A stretch of 64,000 nt of DNA from assembly GCA_029204225.1 (NCBI GenBank), contig CM055097.1:53683592-53747591 (forward strand). The letters run 5' to 3'. Position numbers and translations under genes: made by a program. Origin of the DNA: Diphasiastrum complanatum. Its lineage: Eukaryota > Streptophyta > Lycopodiopsida > Lycopodiales > Lycopodiaceae. Below, piece by piece: positions 39,936 through 50,775 of this stretch; position 1 is the stretch's first letter; every line of letters begins with the position of its first letter. Below the pieces are notes generated by a model. That model saw only the letters and a list, made by a program, of their open reading frames with translations, was not told the origin of the DNA and ran no database searches.

Positions 39936-42900
39936 CTAGGTTTCATTCCAAACTGCAAATATAGGCATGTGGGCAGAAGCAAGGTGTGGCCTTCCATGGA
40001 TGTTTTGCATTGCAGGAGTCATTACTGATCCTAGCATGTTGTTCTCGTAGGCAGATTTTATCATAGTAGGAGGTTGCGTTTGTGAAAGGTAGAGCTGGTA
40101 TGATCCTCTTATGGGATCTCCTTGCAGGATACGATCAAAGGCAGCTTGCTTGGAGTTTCCTTCCACGTTTTGACTAACTGAGCGCGTAGGACTTTCTGGA
40201 GTGACTGAGTAAGCCGAATTTGTCACGAGGGTTTGGTTTGTTGCTGACATGTTGTTTAGGATGCCATTTGAGCATGCCGTATCACAAGACAATGATGTAT
40301 CGAGGCCTATGAGGTTGCGAAGCACTGCTGGAGGCATGCTCGTCGGCTGCAGGAAATTTTGATAGGAATGCGCTACGTGATCTGGAAGATACTGTTGTTG
40401 TCCTTGGTCATACCAGCTTTTATGCTGCTCCTGTTGCTGCATTTCACGGGATTGTAACGGTGCTACGTTCTGCCAATCCTCAACATCCTTGTGGCTCAAA
40501 TCACTTTGAAGCGGCACAGTTTGCAGCAGTCGGTTTTCCTTTGATCTTTGAGAATGTTGAGTCTGATCGTCGCTTGTATCACATACTTCTATTTCTTTAG
40601 TGCGCCTGGCGGTGTCTCCAAGCAATAGGCTTGGGCTTGAGCATATTCTTTTCACATCGTATCTGCTTATGTCGAAATTAGTTACCGCGCTGATGCCTCT
40701 GAACTTGATGGCAGCTATGTCGTAGGCCTCAGCTGCTTCCTCTTGGGTACCTGTGAAAGCAGAACCGGATTAAGCTTCGAAGATCTTCTACGAGGATCAG
40801 TGAACTCAAAGATTATTGAAACGCTTCTTTCCACTCACTGAATGTCCCCAAGTAGAGATCCTTGTTTCCAGCAACTCGTCCTATTCGAGCTTGCCATCGT
40901 CCTTGTTGATGATGCCTGAAGGACAAGCAAATGGAGATTAGTCCTGATCGATAAAGGAAACTGTGATAAGAATTACGTTCGCTGACATATTTCCTAATCG
41001 CTCGAAGTCCGTCAGATCATACAGCAATCATGTGAGATGGAAAAATAGCTGGGCTGAATCCTTTAAAGTAGCACAAACCTCGTCACCCCACGATAGATTG
41101 AAGCACCTCTAGAGAAACCGCTGCTTTTTCTGCAATCCCAAAGAAATCGGTTACTTTTCTAATTTCATAAAGATACTTTTTCTCTGATCCCATCCTATGA
41201 GAAACGGTAAAAGCTCAAACCTCATTTTCTATCAAGAGCTTGCAACAAGTGCTATGACAGTATGGTTTGCGTTCCAGTAGCGGGCTATCAACCAGTGAAT
41301 GGAACAAAATTGTATCATCCGCAGCAGAGCGCGTGTTTTCATCGTTGAAGCAACCAGAACTATCTCTAAATACATGACAAAACCAATAACTAGAGTCAGT
41401 CGAAACGTCGAAACTTGGCAAATACCTTCTTAACGAGGCTACGTATTCTTGTCTTGTCATGCTCTTCATTTCTTCAAGCTCCTTCTCGTAATTACTCAGC
41501 TGTATAAACACAGTGACGAAAGTTACCGTACTGTTACAAATGGAAATTCTCTCCTGACAAGACGTGTGCGGCAGTAATGAATCCCCCCGGCGGAAGGCAA
41601 AGCGATGGCCGCAATGACTCATGACTGGATTTGCATCGATTCAGCAATAGTAGGGGTTGTGAAATACTATCCTCACCCTTACCAGTTCTAGTCTCTTAAC
41701 TATTGAAGGATGACAAGATGGGTCAAAGAAGGGCAACGCTGGACATAGAAATGAGCCCAAAGTTATAAATGGAAAAAATTCAGGGATACAGTATACTCAA
41801 AATCCTACTCTACAAGAATCATAAATGTTGCCAACTCAATCACAAATCATGGCAACAATGACAACATACAATATAAAGCATTCACAAGAGCAGTTTCCAA
41901 CTAAAAATCTTGATAAATAACAATGATAAGGAAACTTGATGAGCATCAATGGGTGTGAATAGCCGGACTTAACCAGAACTCCAACTAAGATCTACATAAA
42001 AACTGTACTCCAACTTTACTCGTTGCAGGACATCAAATAGGGTAGTCACACAGACAGGCCCATCACTGAGTCTATAAGTTTTAGCATTTTAATAATTACT
42101 TTTACTCCAAAAAGCTCATTACCCGTCATTACACACCTAGAATGTGCATCGATTGGGGAATGCTGGACTCCTGGAGATCCAGTTTGGTTGTGAAGCTACA
42201 CTACTCTACTCTAGAAAGTTGGTAATAAATAACGGAGCCTGTTGCCTGCCTCAACGATATAGGTAACTCTACTACCTAGACAAGTTTTATTTCATAGAAT
42301 TCCCAGGCGACCATGGCTTGTAGGACAGTAGGCTGATATGGCTATAGTATACAGGAAATCTTTTCTTGCCAAGCGAAATCAGAATTCAGAACCGTAGCAA
42401 TGACTCGTGAGCATAGAAATTTAAGTCTTACTGGGAAGTTGATCGTTGTCGTAGGTCCCCAGTATTTGAGTGCAGCCAAGTCATATGCTCTCGCTGCCTT
42501 CTCCTCCTTGTCGTAGCCTCCTGTTGTACATAGTAGCAGCATGTTGCAAATCATCAAATCATCATGTTAAAAGTTAAAGTGCGCCGGTTTGACAGCGTAA
42601 AAGTCTCTTCATGTCAGTCACATCTGATCCAATAGCTAACTAGCTCAATCACAATGAGAAGAAAAACAACTTCGAAAATGTAAGCGTACGTACCCAGATA
42701 AACTGTTTGATTTCATATTGGACCAGCGATGTGCCGCAGGTGAAGGCACAAAAAAGAAGAGTGAGATACAGTGAGTGATACACAACATTACGCTATTTCA
42801 GCAAAAATCTCACTCACTTGCAATTAGAGCTAGCAAGAAACGTAAGCTCTCCGAAAAGCGTACCTTGTCTCCCCTTTCTAGTTTGGCCTTCTTTTTTGCA

Positions 42901-44606
42901 GCTGTTATCCCACAGATGAGCTTCGTAGCGTCCCGTCCAGCGATGTCTAGAAAATTTACGTCAATCGAGTCCCAGGAAAGCATCAGACTCCTGCTGCTCG
43001 TATTGTTCGTAAACAAGGAACACATAGCAAAACACAATATAGCCGATTCTCCATAACAAAAGAAATTTGAACATCTACTCATGATCTTCGTCATTCCACA
43101 GATAACGATACAAATTTTATCACCTGGATAATTATCTTCGTTATCTACTGAGAAGGATGCCTCAGAAAGAAGAAAGAGAGATGATTCTTGATTAGGAAGA
43201 GATTCCCAAAGTGATTTCACAGCCATGTAAAAGCAGTACCTCGTAACTCCTCTATAGATGGACGTGCGTTGTCCAAACGTGTCGATGGACTTTCTTTGAG
43301 AAGGTGCCTTGGCAGCAGCCTTTGAAGCCAGTCTCTTCTTGGATTCGGTAGGGGAGCTCACAGCATTCACCATCTGTGGCGCAGCAATGGAGCTGGACTG
43401 TGAAACTGGGCTCATGGAGAGGGCCAAAGATTGCAGATTAGCAATGGTGGTACAATCATTCTTGGAGGAGTTGCTAGATGATGTATCTGCATTCTCCGCG
43501 TTATTTTGGTGCTGCCGCAGCCATGTTTTCAAAGCCGATATCCCGATCATACTCCCATTCTCAGCGGCAACTGCAGCAGAAGACCCCGGAGGAACTTGCA
43601 AAATGCAGTCTGAAAACAAATGTTCATGACCGGTTGTGCCAAAAGCTTCATGAAGCAGGTTCTGTGCATGGATTGGTCGATTGTTCACCATCTCCATGCA
43701 GACGTTCGCTTCTCGGTGCTGAGATTGACCATAACTAGCTTCATAAACTGGAGATTGAAGAGCTGTATCCGTCACTTCTTCCTGATGAAAATGTGCTTGC
43801 ACATCTCTGAATGGATACAGTCGAGTTACATTTGTCTGAGAGTTTTGTCTGGAGAGGGAAACATGGCTATGGCTGCCGGGTGCGTAGTACATTTCTTCCA
43901 TATTACGCTGCTGTGGATGATCTCTTTCTGCATACCTACCACCCAACGATACACCACCCAAGAAGTCTTCCAGCTTCGGAGCTTCAGGCTCTTTCTTGGC
44001 TTGCACCATTGCATACTCCGTGTGCGCATCACAATTGTGTTCGTTGTTGCTCTTGGGCCTTGGATATGGCGTGGCAAGCATTTGTTCAGGGTGTACAGCA
44101 GCTGCAACGTGGAATCCTCTCGACGGTGCCATCCCAGAAAGCGGCCAAGCTGGATCTACAAAAGCAGCAACAAAGAGATCACGTTTATTTCTTGGGCCAC
44201 CACTTCGATTTATCGACAAGCAAATTACAATTAATCTACCTGCATAGCAGTACTGCTACAATCACGCCCGCGAGATAGCTTCACATATTTTCAGATAGAG
44301 AGAACCCACTTACCAGCTATAGCTTACAAGCTTACCTCCAGTATGTGCTTGATTCAAAGCCTCCATAATGCACAGGGAGGCAGTGCCTGTGTTAGGAGGA
44401 ATCTCAGGCATCTCCGGAGATGGCACGTTTCCTTCCGAGACTCCATAGCAGTCCGAAGATCCATCGTAGCCGATGCTGGACTCTGACACCTTAGTTGGTA
44501 CCATGGAAAGGCTGGTAATGGAGGACTGTTGTTGGCTGGAATCTGGTGCATCAAAGCGAGGATGTGGTGATAGCGAGAAGCCCAGCCAATTATCTACAGA
44601 CATCAT
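39936..44606 (-). CDS. AIL: AINTEGUMENTA-like (AIL/PLETHORA class) AP2 transcription factor, nine coding exons
   Basis: Coding exons on the minus strand are 44606-44336, 44155-43240, 42946-42864, 42702-42694, 42520-42432, 41499-41426, 41129-41079, 40915-40839 and 40750-39936. All introns are GT-AG, phases agree, and the sum is 2385 nt (795 codons with stop). The N terminus has the euANT signature NWLGFSLSP. Later come [25 protein letters not shown] and [16 protein letters not shown], all seen in this subfamily. AP2 repeat 1 runs from [10 protein letters not shown] to [13 protein letters not shown] and has the subfamily insertion ([20 protein letters not shown]). The linker is [20 protein letters not shown]. 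Repeat 2 starts [20 protein letters not shown] and ends [13 protein letters not shown]. Such proteins bind DNA in the nucleus and maintain meristems and embryogenic growth (family knowledge). The long C-terminal exon ends PIFAVWNET. No break was found, so it appears functional. [10 protein letters not shown] suggests the ANT/AIL1 side, tentatively. Confidence 0.95.
42694..42702 (-). other. AIL: 9-nt microexon of the AIL gene
   Basis: The nine bases TTTATCTGG lie between an acceptor (AAACAG) and a donor (GTACGT). With one base from the previous exon they encode V-Y-L plus the first base of the next glycine. This completes GRQ-VYL-GGYD in the first AP2 repeat. Without it the repeat would lose residues from a core beta strand, so the exon must be retained. 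A 9-nt exon at this place is a known trait of the ANT group. Confidence 0.93.
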
Positions 44607-45687
44607 CCGTCTGCTCCCTTGGTCAATTCAAAACTTCACTCGAAGATTTCAAGCTGGTGATCAGAGCTTGCAAACAAATGGGTTAGAAGGGATTGAACAA
44701 GGAAGCTTACATGAGCATGAAGAGCAAGAGTCTACCAATCAGAAGCTGCAGCATGTGATGGAATTTCCTCTACAGTCCATCGACTGCAGCTACTGTTTTG
44801 AAGTGTCGGGTGGAAGAAGCTGGTTACAAATTCAGCACTAAGAGAGTAGACTTGGCCATGCTGATCTTACTAATCGGTGAAATAATAGACTTGATCATGC
44901 TGATCTGAGTGCTGGGTAAGAGTGTACACTTGGTCACGCTGATCTGGGTGCTGCGCAGTATGAAAGAAATGCTTAGTTACTCTTCATCTACAATTTTCAG
45001 TGAGTCATTCCAGCTTAAAACAGTTTTATCTAAGTATATCTTCAAAGTCCATCTGCTACAATATAAGCCAGCAGGGAGGCGTAATCCGAGCTCCCAGACG
45101 TAGCTACACTGTCTTGGTAAGAAACATGAGCTGCCTCGATAAAGGTTTGATTCTAGCAACCTTCATCTGTTGCCGTTACCCTATTCCTCAAAGTCTTCGG
45201 TCAACAGCTCTATCACATCTCCATCCTCTCCAACCCAGACTTCATGGACTAAAAAAAGCTGTCTTCATCCTGCAACAGCACGGCACGAGAACCCAACAGG
45301 AGGCAGTCAGCAGACACAGAGCGCGCTCCACACAGCAGACAAAGCAAAAGGCACGCTGGCAGGGAGCTACAGGTCATGGAGCTGCTGCTACCACCATAAC
45401 CAAGCCTGGGCATATCGTGCAACATAACCAAGAAATTAATAGAAAATTCGATACTAGACTCAGGCAAGGATTATAATCTAAAGTTTACACACTATCGCAA
45501 GCCCAAAGCTTATTAAGGCAGCTACTTCAGAGCAGCTGGAGGGAGGAAGCTGAGCGCAGGGCTTTTGGCAACAGATCTCGGCTATGGCGAGAAGAGATCG
45601 CGAGCGCAGCAGCTATGGCGAAACCATGATGGCGGAGTAGTAAAAAGAACAAAAAGAACTATAAGGAAAGGTCAGGCAAGACGAAAG

Positions 45688-45727
<40 letters not shown>

Positions 45728-46170
45728 GCGAGCAAAAAGAACTATAGGAAAAGTCAGGCAAGACGAAAGGAGATAGGGAGAGAGAGAGAGAGATTGGGGG
45801 GGGGAGGCGAGGGTGACGTGGTGGTGGAGGTGGTGGTGGTGGCGGAAGCAGTTGCGTCACAAGCCAAAAATAGACAAAAGAGTAAGAGTAAGAAGAGGCA
45901 GGTGGTGGTGGTGGCAGAGGAGGCGGTGGGCCAGGGCAGGTGTTTGTATTTTTTCGTATTTCCAGAGAATGCATTTTTGCGAGGCGGGCCCAGCAGCAGC
46001 AGCAGCGGAGGTGCGACCCTGGAAGGACGCAGCAGAGGAAGCGCCGCTGCGATCGGGCAGACAAATACAAATCTAGGGGGGTGGCCGGATTCCAGAGGAG
46101 AGGGCCGGCCCTCCTGCACCCGCCGTGGCCCGTGGGCCGTGGGCCGTGGCCCGGGGCCGTAGACCATACA
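44607..46170 (-). promoter_or_regulatory. Upstream region of the AIL gene (5' leader and promoter)
   Basis: The block nearest the ATG is gene-like in composition. GA-rich repeats follow at 45692-45793, and then a strongly GC-rich block runs to about 46165. Minus-strand TGGGCC/GGCCC words recur at 46130-46155 (plus-strand GTGGGCCGTGGGCCGTGGCC). They resemble site II elements bound by TCP proteins, and GA repeats are typical targets of plant BBR/BPC factors. Both are family knowledge applied by inference. I could not place a TATA box or transcription start with confidence. Long open frames here are low-complexity proline/arginine/valine runs and not genes. Confidence 0.5.
45651..45793. repeat. 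Tandem duplication of ~83 bp with GA microsatellites
   Basis: The segment starting AAAAAGAACTATAAGGAAAG at 45651 is repeated from 45734 as AAAAAGAACTATAGGAAAAG. Both copies share GTCAGGCAAGACGAAAGGAG and run into a GA repeat (45692-45719 in the first, 45777-45793 in the second). It lies about 1.1 kb upstream of the AIL start codon. Confidence 0.85.
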
Positions 46171-47395
46171 AAATAGTGTCAGCAGCTGAATGTGAAGGTG
46201 AAGGTGGCCTGGTGGGGTATATTTCTTTTTTTTTTAATGTGTTTATGTTATGTATGTGAATGCTGATGTGTATGAATAAATGAATGTGTTATGTATGGAA
46301 GCAGGGAGGGAAGATAAGGAGGGTGGTCTTGTCACCAAATTAAGGAATTTGTAATGATGGGCCCATCCAATGGCAAAAGTATAATTGCAAGGGGCTGAAT
46401 GTGAGTGAGTTCATACCAAATTTATGTGACTCCACAGGCATATATATATATATTAGGAGAATATTTGTATCAAATTTGCCTTCTCTTTCTCATTCTTAGG
46501 AGATGGAGGGTGGATGTTGGACCTCACCTCTTCTCACATAAGATCAAATTTAATAAAACAAAAGAACAAAAAGGGATCTATTCTTATAATGTCAATGGTC
46601 TAGATTTTTTCTCTCCAACCTAGCACTTTGCATTATCATGTCAATGCTCTAGATTTTTTTATTTGCAAACTAGCACTTTGCAATACCATAGCAATGCTCT
46701 AGATTTTTCTTTGCAAACTAGCACTATGAAATACCATAGCAATGTTATATATCACCCCACACCCATAGCCATGGTTTGGGGTGTGGTGGTGCAATGTGCT
46801 TGAGTTGGGCTTGGCCGACCATTTTTTATTCCCAACATGTGGATGGGCATCTACTTGAGCCCAAGGAGAATTTCACATTAAACAAAATTAATGACATAAT
46901 TCACATATTACAATATTCAAATCTTAAATCCACATTAAGGCTTAGCAAATCTAGGGTGCAAACAATCCAATTTTCCTTTCTAGTGTCTTCATGGACCCAA
47001 CAAATGGTCTTATCAAATTAGATTAAATTTACTAATAGTTTACATTCTACCAATGTGGAGTCCATAATCGTTGGCCCCAAGTTGTAGATCTATACAAATC
47101 TATCCTGAATTCAAGCCCACCAATAGCAAAATCCAACATCATGCCCGTGCCGCTCTCCACGCTAAGCAAAACCAAAACTTGTCTCTCAATCCATTTATGT
47201 CATATTGAGCAAAAATAGTGACCTACATATCATCTCTTGAGAGTGGCAATGTGCATCTCAAAAACTTCGCCACCATGTTGCTAACATTCTAATTTGCCAT
47301 CAACATTTTTGTCTTCTTTGCACCATTTGACAATTGTTGCTTATTTTAGGCACATAATTGCTAGCCCTAATGCTAAGAGTAAGTTGTGTCATAAC
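46171..47395. other. Non-coding region upstream of AIL with a short tandem repeat
   Basis: No gene seen. It has a (TA)n stretch near 46440. At about 46590-46750 there are three copies of a ~55-bp unit (ATGTCAATGxTCTAGATTTTT, CAAACTAGCACTTTGCAATA). A partial hairpin (CACCCCACACC facing GGTTTGGGGTGTGG) lies at 46753-46785. Confidence 0.55.
46590..46750. repeat. Tandem repeat, three units of ~55 bp
   Basis: Each unit carries CAATGxTCTAGATTTTT followed by CxxCTAGCACT(T/A)TG(C/A)AxTA. The third unit is the most diverged. Confidence 0.75.
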
Positions 47396-47525
47396 ATTTA
47401 CCTTCATTAATGATTGTTCTTGTTAGATTTTCATGCCTAGACTTGATCTAGATTGATCTAAATCTTGTGTACATTGATAGATCAATTGTATCTAACATCC
47501 AATCCCTCTTGTGGATCATTTTAGA
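47396..47525 (+). repeat. Fragment of a family A LTR
   Basis: TTACCTTCATTAATGATTGT, then TAGACTTGATCTAGATTGAT and CCAATCCCTCTTGTGGATCA, match the right end of the LTRs at 12936-13755 and 17438-18190, including the segment present only in the latter. The rest of the element is absent. Confidence 0.65.
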
Positions 47526-48694
47526 AAAAACGTTACTCAAAACTCAATGTGAATATTTCTAGAGTTGAATCTCTTGGCAATAGTTTTTACTTAGATTCAT
47601 CTATTGGGGCAAAATGTTTCTATCGCTTATTCTATAATGGCTTATATTTCAAAAACAAATATTTAGTTGCTGATTTTTTACTACTCCACCTAATTTTCTA
47701 TAGCTAATGTGAATGATCTAGTGGCAACTATATGGGCTCCCACACCCCTCCACACAAACACCCAACCAACACACCCCCACCCCCCCCCACCCCCCCCCCC
47801 CCCCCCCCCCCTTCCCAAAAAAAAAAAAAAGTCTCTTATTGTCCTGTATATGTTTCTTAAACTTTATTTTAATGATTTTTACATCTAAAATCTTGCATAT
47901 TATGTATTTTAATGTTTCATGGCCTAAACATTGAAGTGTCATTTTATGTTCATGCTCAAAAAGTCTTCAAACATTGTTAAGGCTCATGTATCAAATGCAC
48001 CCTACTATAGATCAAGTTCATGTATCTTCCCCTCTTCCTATAGCCCTTCAGACATTGTTAAGGCTCATCTTGTTAAGCCCTTCATTCTTAAGCATCAACT
48101 TAGCTCTGTAACATATGAAACCTTCCCCTCTAATATAACATGTAGTGTGCCTATTGTTTTTCTCAAAAGGTGCATATGATGACAGACAATATAGCTTTGT
48201 CTACTCCTTGACACCAATGCATGAATCCTCAAGAGTCCTCACTTTACCTTTAAATAGTCATAAAGACTTATACTACTATTTAGTTTAAAAACATTCAAGA
48301 ATGTTCATAAAACCATTCAACCTAAGAATATAGACTATTGAGAGATGAATTTGAGTTGTGTGAAAATTCAAAGAGCTTTTATAATTATTCAACATTTGTA
48401 ATTTTTTTTTTTTGCTTGGAATTATGGCCTCTATGAATGGTGTACCAATTTTATGATATTTGTAGTGACTTTTGTGCACTTTTACGTTATGCATTACAAC
48501 TTAGTAGCCTTTACAGCATTGAAAACTTGAAAGTGAAGGCTATCATATGGCACAAGAGAGGGAAGGTAGGGGTTGTTGTAGTGTTATTCGCTACCCATGA
48601 AAAATTGCTACCCTCAAGAAAAACACCATGTGGCACAATCTTACATACAACAAAGTATGAGTGCCAATTGTGTTTGTGTGTGTATGAGAGAGAG
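47526..48694. other. Non-coding sequence with a long C homopolymer
   Basis: No credible gene. It holds the poly-C/poly-A tract near 47775-47835. A 22-base word (TTCAAACATTGTTAAGGCTCAT / TTCAGACATTGTTAAGGCTCAT) occurs twice about 80 bases apart at 47966 and 48048. The right end is a GT/GA-rich tract (48669-48694) that served as the target for the next element. Confidence 0.45.
47775..47835. repeat. Poly-C tract followed by poly-A
   Basis: Several runs of C culminate in an uninterrupted run of about 22 C, then TTCCC and about 14 A. Assembly length is unreliable in such runs. The G-rich complement could fold as a quadruplex. Confidence 0.9.
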
Positions 48695-49730
48695 TGTTAG
48701 ATTTGTTTACTTGACTCTCCCAAATCCCATCTTTAATCTGCCTCCCCTCATGCTGCATATTTAATCGCATTGTCGCGTAGTCTGCATATTAACATGCAAA
48801 TTCTCACTGGCGATGAAAGGACGAAAAGCAAAGGCTGACGTCACACCCTTTTCACGCTCACCCCACGCAGCTGCGCTAACAGACTGGACAACGACTGCAG
48901 CCACTCACGATCTCTTACAGCACATCCACACTGTACTTTCTTCATCTGCACACCTGTAACATTATGTGTATATACAGAGAGAGAATCATAGAGCTCATTC
49001 ATGGATCAAGAGGTTGAGTATTGGACGATTGAGTCCTGACGAAAGATGAGCATATGAGAGTGTATGTAAATTAGCATCAGAAGCCTATCAGGGAGATAGA
49101 CGAAGTAGATGCCTTGTGCATTGATTCTTTATCGTCAGTAATAAGGTTTCATTCCTTTACAGATTGAATAAGCTTCTAGGGCACGCGGTTTCGTCCGCTA
49201 TTGTCCTGTGCTCTACCGCATTATTGACATGTATACTTGATATACTTAATCTGATACAGTTCATTGTTCTGCATTCAGATCTGTGTTAATATTGCTATGC
49301 TTATTATTCATTTTGTCTGATCTTTCTAGTTGTTCTTTTAGGTAATAGACGACTAACATTTAGTCTTGCCTTTCACGAATCTTTCGCGACTAGTTATCAG
49401 TCGATCACAGTCTAGCTCTTCGCGACACATAATTTGTCTTGCTATTCACAACAAATTATTCTTCTGGCGCTTCATTTATTATGTTTGGCTGCGTAATCCA
49501 GAATGACCGTGATTTCCATCACTAAAGTTCTGTTCATTCTGATAGGCGTAGTCATGCTTACAGAGAGAGTCGTATAGCTCGTTCCGCTACACACGAATAC
49601 TTTCTGTTCGAGTTCGTTTCTCGTTTGTGTTTCATTTTTTGTTCATATTCATCTTACCCCTTTGAGCTAATTTTTCGTTTCTTACATACGACACCTTTCT
49701 CAACTCTCATTCATCTCCCTCTCTCCAACA
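48695..49730 (+). repeat. 5' LTR of the full-length copia (1036 bp)
   Basis: It starts TGTTAGATTTG and ends CTCTCTCCAACA, and TGGTATCAGAGC follows at 49731. A TATA-like word (GTGTATATACAG) lies near 48966. The pair TTTAGTCTTG/ACTAGTTATCAGTCGA occurs in both LTRs. Confidence 0.9.
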
Positions 49731-49742
49731 TGGTATCAGAGC
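49731..49742 (+). promoter_or_regulatory. Primer-binding site of the full-length copia
   Basis: TGGTATCAGAGC begins one base after the LTR end and matches the initiator tRNA-Met 3' end. Confidence 0.9.
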
Positions 49743-49886
49743 TATTTTCATAACCTGATAAGCTTCCACAGTACAAGACTCTACTAGCCGATAGAGTAAT
49801 TGTCTACTTGTTTTGTATTTTCAGTATCAGATTTTCATACTTAACTCATTGATAGTTTCTCCTATCACTTAGACTAATTCTTCCAC

Positions 49887-50775
49887 ATGGATTCCCAAGG
49901 GAAAGCCAGTCCTATCATGGAGAAGTTTGATGGAGCCAATTACCATCTATAGAAATTTAAGATGAAAATTGTACTAATGGCAAAAAAATTGTACGACATT
50001 GTTACAGGTGTAGAAGGGAAACCCGAAGCAGACGACACGACAATCTCCAGATGGAAGCTGAAGGATGGAAAGGATTTCGCGCTGATCATCCTCAACATCA
50101 CGGATACTCGGATCGGCCATGTATCTGAGGCTCAGACATCGAAAGAAGCCTGGGATATCTTGAGCACACTATACGAAGTGCGAGATATATCTTCCAAGCT
50201 ATATCTCAGAAAGAAATTCTACTCCCTCAAGATGACGAATGGTGATTCTCTGTAGAATCACATTAATCGATTCAAGAACCTGCTAAGACAAATGGCCGCT
50301 GTCAGATCTGTCATAGACGATCAAGACATAGTGATGCAACTGCTTAAAAGCTTGCCAAGCTCTTACGACAGCTGGGTGATGATCATCATGACTCATCCAG
50401 AATTGACTCTTTCAAGAGTCATTACTATGTTGTTTCAGAAAGACACGCAGAGGAACGAAGCCTCAAGTTCCTCAGCTGATTCTCACGCCTTGTACACCAA
50501 CAAGAGCATGACAGAGTTGAAGAAGAAAAAAGGCCCAAAGCAATCAAAGCCAAACCAGAAACCAGCTCAACAAAGGAACAATCGAATCCGCAGACAAAGA
50601 AGAAGCTATCCTGCAGATATCACAAACAAAACAACCACGAAATACAAGACTACCGCATACTTCAAGCGAAGAATAACAACAAGGGGCAATTGAATCAAGT
50701 GGCAAATGCAGTTGTAGAAGCTCCACAGCCTATTCAAGAAGCGGATCATGACGCCTTCATGAGCAGCCATTAAGG
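49887..50775 (+). pseudogene. Gag of the full-length copia
   Basis: From ATG 49887 the protein begins MDSQGKASPIMEKFDGANYH. A TAG at 49949 sits where plant gags read a tryptophan (NYHLW-K), and a second TAG lies at 50253. Between them are KMKIVLMAKKLYDIVTGVEG and YEVRDISSKLYLRKKF. After 50292 come VMQLLKSLPSSYDSWVMII and a lysine/glutamine-rich basic tail. A cysteine/histidine cluster (CRYHKQNNHEIQDY) in a shifted frame may be a degenerate knuckle. Both stops look like single-base changes, so the gag was intact recently in evolutionary terms. Confidence 0.85.

Noticed and set aside
42810-43239. Extension of the AIL second-exon frame through the next intron
   Set aside because: The open frame continues by chance past the donor at 43239. 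The other frame gives the conserved [12 protein letters not shown] exon at 42946-42864.
43309-44278. Several long plus-strand frames (up to 204 codons)
   Set aside because: They are antisense to the large second exon of the AIL gene and have no domain of their own.
45672-46176. Several overlapping 80-130-codon frames rich in Pro, Val, Trp or Arg
   Set aside because: They are low-complexity readings of a GC-rich, GA-repeat promoter region and appear in many frames on both strands at once.
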